Below the pieces are notes generated by a model. The model had not been told where the DNA came from, searched no databases, and worked only from the letters and a program-made list of their open reading frames with translations. Shown one piece after another: positions 58,541 through 64,000 of a DNA stretch of 64,000 bases. The position numbers and the translations under genes are program-made. The stretch is taken from NCBI GenBank assembly GCA_023853785.1, contig JAJIRX010000904.1, positions 124,001-188,000 on the forward strand, read 5' to 3'. Source of the stretch: Psilocybe azurescens (lineage: Eukaryota > Basidiomycota > Agaricomycetes > Agaricales > Agrocybaceae). The first letter of the stretch is position 1, and each line of letters starts with the position of its first letter.

Positions 58541-58960
58541 CTGTTGCCAAGATGCCGAAATCACGCGTGTTTGATGGACGGATTTTCGGACCGTTTAAGG
58601 GTCCAAAAATATGTCCGGCTGATCGGTATCCCATCAAACGGTTACCGATCAATCAAAATCGTATGTAAATTAATTAATTGATTCTAATCTACATCATAAT
58701 GATCATCATAATGATCGTAACAATGAGCACCATGCGGATGCCAGTCCGTTTTCGGTTCCGTTCTTGGTTCCGTTCCGGGGTAATCCGTTTTGTAAACGGA
58801 TTCCGTTTAATTCCGCTGTGGAATCCGGCCATTCCGCCCGGAATTGATAATAAATAATATGGCAGGGCCTTGTGCCATATTTCTGCCCTCATTCCCGGTG
58901 GAATGGCAGATTCTGTGGCGGACTCCGGCGGACTCTGGCCAGAATATGTGGGGGACACAA
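58541..58960. mobile_element. Decayed element S with TTCCG-type palindrome array
   Basis: 58541-58670 carries GATCGGTATCCC, CGGTTACCGATC and ACGGATTTTCGG-like palindromes. 58735-58930 carries GGTTCCGTT, GGAATCCGG, GGCCATTCCG and TCCGGCGGACTCC. The right boundary is ATGTGGGGGACACAAAAG (58945-58962), resembling inverted CTTTACC-CCCCCACA ends of V and X. Exact limits and target duplication are not determined. Confidence 0.45.
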
Positions 58961-59111
58961 AAGCCCTCTGTAGTGTCTGCTTTGGGGAGAATGATGCCGG
59001 TCATACATTTCAACAATTGTACAGTGATTGGCACAATAAAGTGGTGCCTAAATTTGGAGAATGGCTGTGAACAAAATACTGTACGTGATAAATTTCTAAC
59101 GGATTCCGAAT

Positions 59112-59753
59112 GTGTTGTCTGACCCACACATCCAGCCATTAATGCTCGCAGCAATGGCACTGTATCCCAATCTTAAATCCAGTGAAAATGGTGTACAGCC
59201 TCAAGAATTTGGCACTGAGAGTCTGTCTCAGTCCAGCTCTTTGCTCACTATCAGCATTCAAGCAGAGTATTGCTTCTCACCTGAGCAACATATATCTCCT
59301 GCTGAAGCAGATAGGAATGCTGTGGACAGAAATCAGTCTCATTCAGTGGATGAACAAGATGATAGCAATGTAGACCCCAGACCTATCAATATACCACATG
59401 TATCCCATCATCCCATATATCCCACTCCTAATCCATTAGCTCCCAAAAATGACATATCAGTCTACATTCCATTTTCATGTCCTGCAAGTAACCCCCTGAA
59501 GACACCAGCTATAAAGAAACCAAATGCAAAAACACTGACACTAATACAAAGTCAAGATGCAATAATAAATGGTGTTACAGCTGCTCACCAACTCGATAAA
59601 TCCTATCAGGCAAAATCTACACAGCCAGACGTCAATGAGGATACTACTTCAACAAATGCCAAACAAGTTATAGCAGTCTCTGGAGGTTGGGCACAACAAG
59701 TACATGAAGTAGAGCTGAAGAGAAAAAAAACAAAGCAAGGCTCTCAGGAATAG
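59112..59753 (+). CDS. Hypothetical Ser/Pro/Asn-rich protein
   Basis: A 213-codon open frame from ATG 59112, low in hydrophobic blocks, with SVDEQDDSNVDPRPINIPHV, HPIYPTPNPLAPKND and a basic end VHEVELKRKKTKQGSQE. A similar order (Ser/Pro linker, then a Trp-containing basic coil) occurs in the 46140 gene (WANKRASI versus WAQQVHEV). An upstream frame at 58870-59070 (CSVCFGENDAGHTFQQLY) may be its first exon in another frame. No function assigned. Confidence 0.45.
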   Translation: MLSDPHIQPLMLAAMALYPNLKSSENGVQPQEFGTESLSQSSSLLTISIQAEYCFSPEQHISPAEADRNAVDRNQSHSVDEQDDSNVDPRPINIPHVSHHPIYPTPNPLAPKNDISVYIPFSCPASNPLKTPAIKKPNAKTLTLIQSQDAIINGVTAAHQLDKSYQAKSTQPDVNEDTTSTNAKQVIAVSGGWAQQVHEVELKRKKTKQGSQE

Positions 59754-59769
59754 TAGCAGCGAGTACCCA

Positions 59770-60140
59770 CTTGCAGTATTTCTGCCTCCACCCACAGCAA
59801 CTGATACATTGAAACATGTGAAAAGCCCCAACCTTAGCTGATGGGAGCCTATTTGTTCTGATGGTGAAAGCTACCAAGGATCAATATGTCTGCAGTGAAT
59901 GCAATGAGAAAGTATCACCAGAGAGTATGAAGGCCAAAGAAGGGGCTGTGAAATGCAAAAAATATCTGCAAAACAATATGGGTCAGTATGAACAATTGAC
60001 AAGGTATTGGACATGAACACTCACATACATTGTCATCTAGTTCCATACTGCATGTGTTGGTCTGGAAGCATATGCAAGTGGATGGACCTGTGACTCATGC
60101 TTAACAGCTACAGAGCAAGGAGGGAAGAGACAGTGTCATT
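59770..60140 (+). pseudogene. PHD-like zinc-finger remnant
   Basis: Broken plus-strand reading: SLFVLMVKATKDQYVCSECN, KAKEGAVKCKK, later HTACVGLEAYASGWTCDSCL. The order Cys-x2-Cys ... Cys, then His-x2-Cys and Trp-x-Cys-x2-Cys, resembles the ligand pattern of a PHD finger, a reader of histone tails. Stops separate the halves (around 60015). It may continue the 59112 gene. Confidence 0.4.
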
Positions 60141-61152
60141 GAGGGGTAGAAATGAGGGGTAGATTACTGTACTATTACGACCATTTGTTCACATCACGCA
60201 TCACACAGGCATGTGAACTGAACATTTATGGCCAATATCACACATCACAGTACCGAGTGAACACCCCTCAGTTTGTGTTGTGAACAGGTCGAAATTCTAA
60301 TTTTTTCTGTCAAAAACATGCCTAGCTACACTCTACTATATTTATTTGGCAGGGGTGTATCTTTTGTTGGAAATAATTGGGAAGCAGATGTCAGCAAAAT
60401 GCTTCAAGGCAGGCTGAGAATTAGGGAGAATTGTGTTGTGCATGGCTGGTGGGATGAAGTTAAATTTTGCTTTCTGTTTGATGCATTTGGGCAAAATTTC
60501 TTCCCATTTTTCCCCCCTGTGAAACCCAGTCAGTTATGCAGAAAGAATTAAAACCTGAGCCGCTATCCAAGCTATCAGGTCCTATGAACACTTTTTGCCA
60601 CTGTCACCATCACACTCTGACTTTGAACACTATGTAAAATGAACATTTAGCATCATGCATCACAGGGCGTGAACAATCAGTCATAATAGTACAGTATATG
60701 TGATGATACAGGACAATGTAGACAAGGTGTTACAATCTCAAGTTAGAATCATGCAGTGTGCATAATCTAACCACCAATTGTTTACAAGAACAAGTTCAAG
60801 TTCAAGTTGAGCAGGTTAAGCAGGTTGGATTCTCAAGAACTAGCTAAAGAATACAGTGGATTCTTCCTGGTATAAATACTATGAACTGTACAGCAAGTTG
60901 AAACGAGTTCGAATGTTCATCAGCAGATGTATATAAGAATAGAGGAAACAGATCAAATGTTCATCAAAAGGTGTATCATAAAAGATGGAAGTGAAAGTCC
61001 ATCAGAGATATGATGGAGTTTCGTAGATATGATGGAAGACAAAGTTCATCAGAACATACGATGATGTATCAATGATGTGAAGGATGACAAAGAAAAGAGA
61101 ACAGAAAAGAAAAGAAAAGAGAAAAGAAAAAGGAAAAAGACTTGTCATAACA
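60141..61152. other. Unassigned, AT-rich
   Basis: One frame at 60273-60551 (+) starts MCCEQVEILIFSVKNMPSYT and holds no motif I know. 61077-61140 is an AGAAAAG-rich simple stretch. ATCAGCAGATGTATATAAG (60930) and relatives recur but no element is defined. Confidence 0.3.
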
Positions 61153-61628
61153 CAAGGGGTACTGGGATGACGACCCATGACCCGAGGTGGGGGGGAGCCA
61201 GAGGCCTTAAAAAATTTATTTTTCAGTCATTAAGCCTCAAATTCTGGGCTATTGTGAGATAAGGAACTCCCTCTCAAGGTTTAAAAGAAACAAATGAGCC
61301 ATAGAAACCAATTCAGCTCTTAATAGATTTATTTTTCTGTTTTCTGTCTGATGATGGCATCTGTGGTAGGTCCATGTCACATAATAAAAGTGGCAATCCA
61401 TCTGAATACTTCTGAAAATTCATCAAACTGTTTTGGCTGACTTATTTATGACTATACATACATGACCAAATCCAACATAAAATAAACTTCATATGCCAAA
61501 AACTTGGTTTGTGTTTTTTTATAGCCATCAAAACATACCCTATATAGAAGGAGGGAGGGGGGGGGGGTCCAGGAGGCCTTACAAAAAATATCTACCCTGG
61601 GTGTTTTCCAACATTCCAGTACCCCTTG
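61153..61628. mobile_element. Possible 476-bp MITE with 17-bp TIRs
   Basis: Left end CAAGGGGTACTGGGATG, right end inverted CAAGGGGTACTGGAATG, 16 of 17 matching. A direct repeat AGAGGCCTTA / AGGAGGCCTTAC lies inside each end after a G-run (61189-61205 and 61551-61568). No clear target duplication (flanks ATAACA and ATGTAG). A minus frame at 61452-61643 is not convincing. Confidence 0.55.
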
Positions 61629-61726
61629 ATGTAGATTCTTCAAATAAAAACACTGATGGTTAATGATTGCATGAACACAGCACAGTAAATTGTGATTACT
61701 TACAACAAGATTGAATGGGCCACAGA

Positions 61727-61882
61727 ACAGCAGAGAAACAATGGTGTCTGAGTTTGTGATATATCACATTTCACACAATAGTGGAGAAATGGATGGTGTG
61801 ATGTGTCTGAATTTATGATATATTACATTTCACACAATAGCAGAGAAACGATGGTGTGATGTATCTGAATTATGAGTCCTTT
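61727..61882. repeat. Imperfect tandem repeat, about 70-bp unit
   Basis: Units share AGAGAAACAATGGTGT, GAGAAATGGATGGTGTG, GAGAAACGATGGTGTG and ATATATCACATTTCACACAA / ATATTACATTTCACACAA, about 2.3 copies. Confidence 0.8.
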
Positions 61883-63020
61883 ACATAAGTAAAGACTCAT
61901 TCTTTTACACAGGGACCCAGCGAGGGCACAATGTCAAGAATCTATTTTTGTGCAAATATATTTCCTGTTTTGTCTTTAATAATGTGACATGAACGTGAAT
62001 TGCTTTTGTAAAACCAGCTTCCCCAAGTTATTTTTTGCTGAATGATGCACTTTGTAATTGATGAGTCAGATGATTTGAGGAGCCAGAATCTTGTGATTCC
62101 GTGTGGTTGGGTGAAAGTGACTACATAGGGTTCAGGTCATGTGATCCTATGCCACTTGAAGTTGAGACACGAAGCTAGACATGTTATGTTATGGTTAGCC
62201 TATATAGTCACCTTGAGCATGTGTTGTAGCATAGTTGACTCACTAGTAAGAGACTAGAAGGAGACCTTTAAGTATCTACACACAGATACACACTGAAAGT
62301 ATTAGGAAAATTCTAATATAATTGGGAGGTGAGTGAGTGCAATTTTATGGATTCCTCCTGGGAGGTGGTTTGAGGAAGAAAATTTTGGGTGTACTCACAT
62401 GTCCTTCATCAAGGAAACTCATTGCAATCTGCACATGATTTTTGCCTACATAAGTTTTCTTGCTTTATTTGCCTTACAAAGCCCTGGTTTTACTTGGCAC
62501 AATCTCCCACACTCAATGGGCAAGTGGAACCACACTCAAGTCTCAACTCCTTCTATCGCTTTGATAACATGACATGAATTCTGAATTCCATTGCATTTGT
62601 CATCCAGCATTTTGATTGTACTATCACCAGTGTTTGTAAATTGACACTTTTCATTTATAACTTCACAACTGCAGCTTTGTTAAATCTAATTTTTGCACTC
62701 TCATATAAACAGCTCATATGAACATTACAGCTATCTGCAAAATAGTAGACCGCTTTCAAATTTTCGTGTGTGTGCCTTTGTTTGGTACAAACAACTCTTT
62801 TTGGTAAAGCGCAGCTGGCATGACGCAAGCCTTGTTTGCTCATTTCTCGATCCCCCACAGTGCTCCTCCCCACTCTTCTAGCCTCTACCTTCAATATAAA
62901 AACTATGTCATTGCAATATCTGCAGAGGTTGACCCTTGCTACAACTATGAACCTAGAAACAGTCTTCAATGTATATAAGGCCTCATCGTTGTCCAGTAGG
63001 TTACCTTCAAATCCTCTGAC
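61883..63020. other. Spacer and likely promoter of the last gene
   Basis: No supported gene. A minus-strand frame of 203 codons (62655-63266) overlaps the better-supported plus-strand gene at 63021 and shows no motif. The 62880-63020 part should be its leader. Confidence 0.4.
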
Positions 63021-64000
63021 ATGGCAAACAATATCTATCACAATCCTAACTACCGCTTCCCTCAGCCACGGCAGCCTGGTGGGATGGCTGCGTACCTCCT
63101 TGGTATGGGATGGACGCCTCCTCCACGACCTCAAGATGTCGCTGTGGCAATGTTTAACCGTGCAATGGATAACCAAGGCTATCATCCAGCTGCTGGAGCA
63201 GACGATGATGATGACGATGAAGAGGAGAATGTTGATCCTCAGCTTCGAGGACTGCCGCAGACTCAAGCTCTAGCTGGTTAGTCTATTATTCTCATGTCCG
63301 GCTGATTCCTGCATCATTTGTTTGCTCTTAGTTCCAGCTGGTCGCATTGTAGTTCGTGTTCTTGTCGGCAAGGTCACCCGCGACATCGAATTCCCATCTG
63401 ATATTCCCCGCCATGACTTCCGCGAACTGTGTCATAGCTGCAATGGGCCTTGATCCCAATACTGCTGAGCTTGGATGGAAAACAAGTGATGAGGCTAAAC
63501 GTGCCGCAGCCCATCAGCTGGCTGACGAATTTGACATCAACAATGCATTCAATACCATTCTCAAGATCCAGAATAACATACGCAGGAGGAAAGAGATCTT
63601 TTTGGAGATCATTCATTTGGTAAGTTTTGTTTTCTCAACGTGATAACTTAGCTGAATTGGTCTTATAGAACCCAGCACCCATCCAAGCACCGAAGAAGAA
63701 GAACGATGGCAATCGGGTTACAGATTTTGCATATAGTGCAGAGCTGCGTATTGTTCAAGAGAAGTTGCGATGTGCTCAGCACTCTGGTCCAAATCATTGG
63801 TGTTATGTGAATCCCAACCATCCGAATGAGCATGTAGCTCTTGGATACGAGGGAGATTAGCTTGTGGGCCCGTAAGATTGTATGTTGGTTATTCCTACTT
63901 TCTTGACATTGTGTTGACAAATTATACAGCATGATAACGAAGCTGATCCTGACTGCATCGTACCACCAAACTGTCTTGCCCTCGATAACCTTCGTCAGAG
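63021..64000 (+). CDS. Hypothetical multi-exon protein, runs off the window
   Basis: The start is ATG 63021 (MANNIYHNPNYRFPQPRQP). Exon 1 ends near 63278 after an acidic run (DDDDDDEEENVDPQ). An intron ends at TTGCTCTTAG (about 63331), then VPAGRIVVRVLVGKVTRDIE, GLDPNTAELGWKTSDEAKR, an intron, and LRCAQHSGPNHWCYVNPNHP, LWARKI, a further intron, then HDNEADPDCIVPPNCLALDN at the right edge. One-base shifts occur at about 63440 and at a G-run near 63852 (GAGGGAGATT where GAGGAGATT would keep frame). The Cys/His-containing block recalls a repeated agaricomycete protein of unknown role. Truncated by the window edge. Confidence 0.55.

Noticed and set aside
62655..63266. 203-codon minus-strand frame
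   Set aside because: It overlaps the plus-strand gene at 63021 that shows exon structure and family-like motifs; the minus frame has none.

Overview
The window looks like nuclear DNA of a filamentous basidiomycete, probably an agaricomycete. Genes are split by many 49-65 bp GT-AG introns. The recognisable families fit that group: an Hsp70-like ATPase, a coiled-coil protein, a CTK3-type CID protein, a NACHT-ankyrin NLR, hAT, Helitron and Tc1 transposons, and KDZ-associated cysteine-cluster and RTC4-like genes. All calls come from reading the sequence; no database search was run.

Region 1 (1-17 kb) is a moderate-GC gene area. Two genes look intact and convergent: a 14-exon Hsp70-like gene (969-3486, +) and a coiled-coil gene (3918-5745, -). 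The rest is a row of broken genes: a mitochondrial carrier (5888-7495, -) with two stops, a CTK3-like gene (about 8930-9614, -), a dynamin-like GTPase (10248-12175, +), a caspase-domain protein (12420-14770, +) and a decayed second CTK3-like copy (about 15000-15700, -).

Region 2 (17.1-22.4 kb) is a C2-like/NACHT/ankyrin gene with several one-base frameshifts and about 21 near-identical 33-residue repeats. Its first 1.1 kb is rich in CG dinucleotides; from about 18.2 kb on the same gene is AT-rich and almost free of CG.

Region 3 (22.9-45.4 kb) is a nest of mobile elements in both orientations. The main players are a family of TIR elements (here X, Y, Z, with fragments V and W). Their ends carry a TTTAC core and, just inside, arrays of short palindromes that differ between members (TCCANTGGA-like, GGTACC/CGG-like, TCCATATGGA-like, CTGATCAG-like). 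X, Y, Z and W also carry a tRNA-like Pol III promoter module 300-400 bp from one end and pointing toward that end, and X and Z carry a GC-rich trinucleotide minisatellite. Target duplications and empty sites allow a partial insertion order: Z in a 1.7-kb TG...CA repeat, that repeat in a Tc1 element, and Tc1 in a Y-family copy. Two halves of a Helitron protein lie in opposite orientation.

Region 4 (45.4-64 kb) holds gene-like remnants: a Cys-rich/RTC4-like gene cut by a 4.49-kb hAT transposon with a perfect 8-bp duplication, a KDZ-associated cysteine-cluster remnant, a 319-bp hAT-type MITE with a perfect 8-bp duplication, a PHD-like zinc-finger remnant, and a multi-exon gene running off the right edge.

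Two kinds of damage recur. Stops that look like C-to-T changes (CAA, CAG or CGA becoming stop) suggest cytosine deamination. Single-base length changes in homopolymers could be real decay or assembly error; raw reads would decide.
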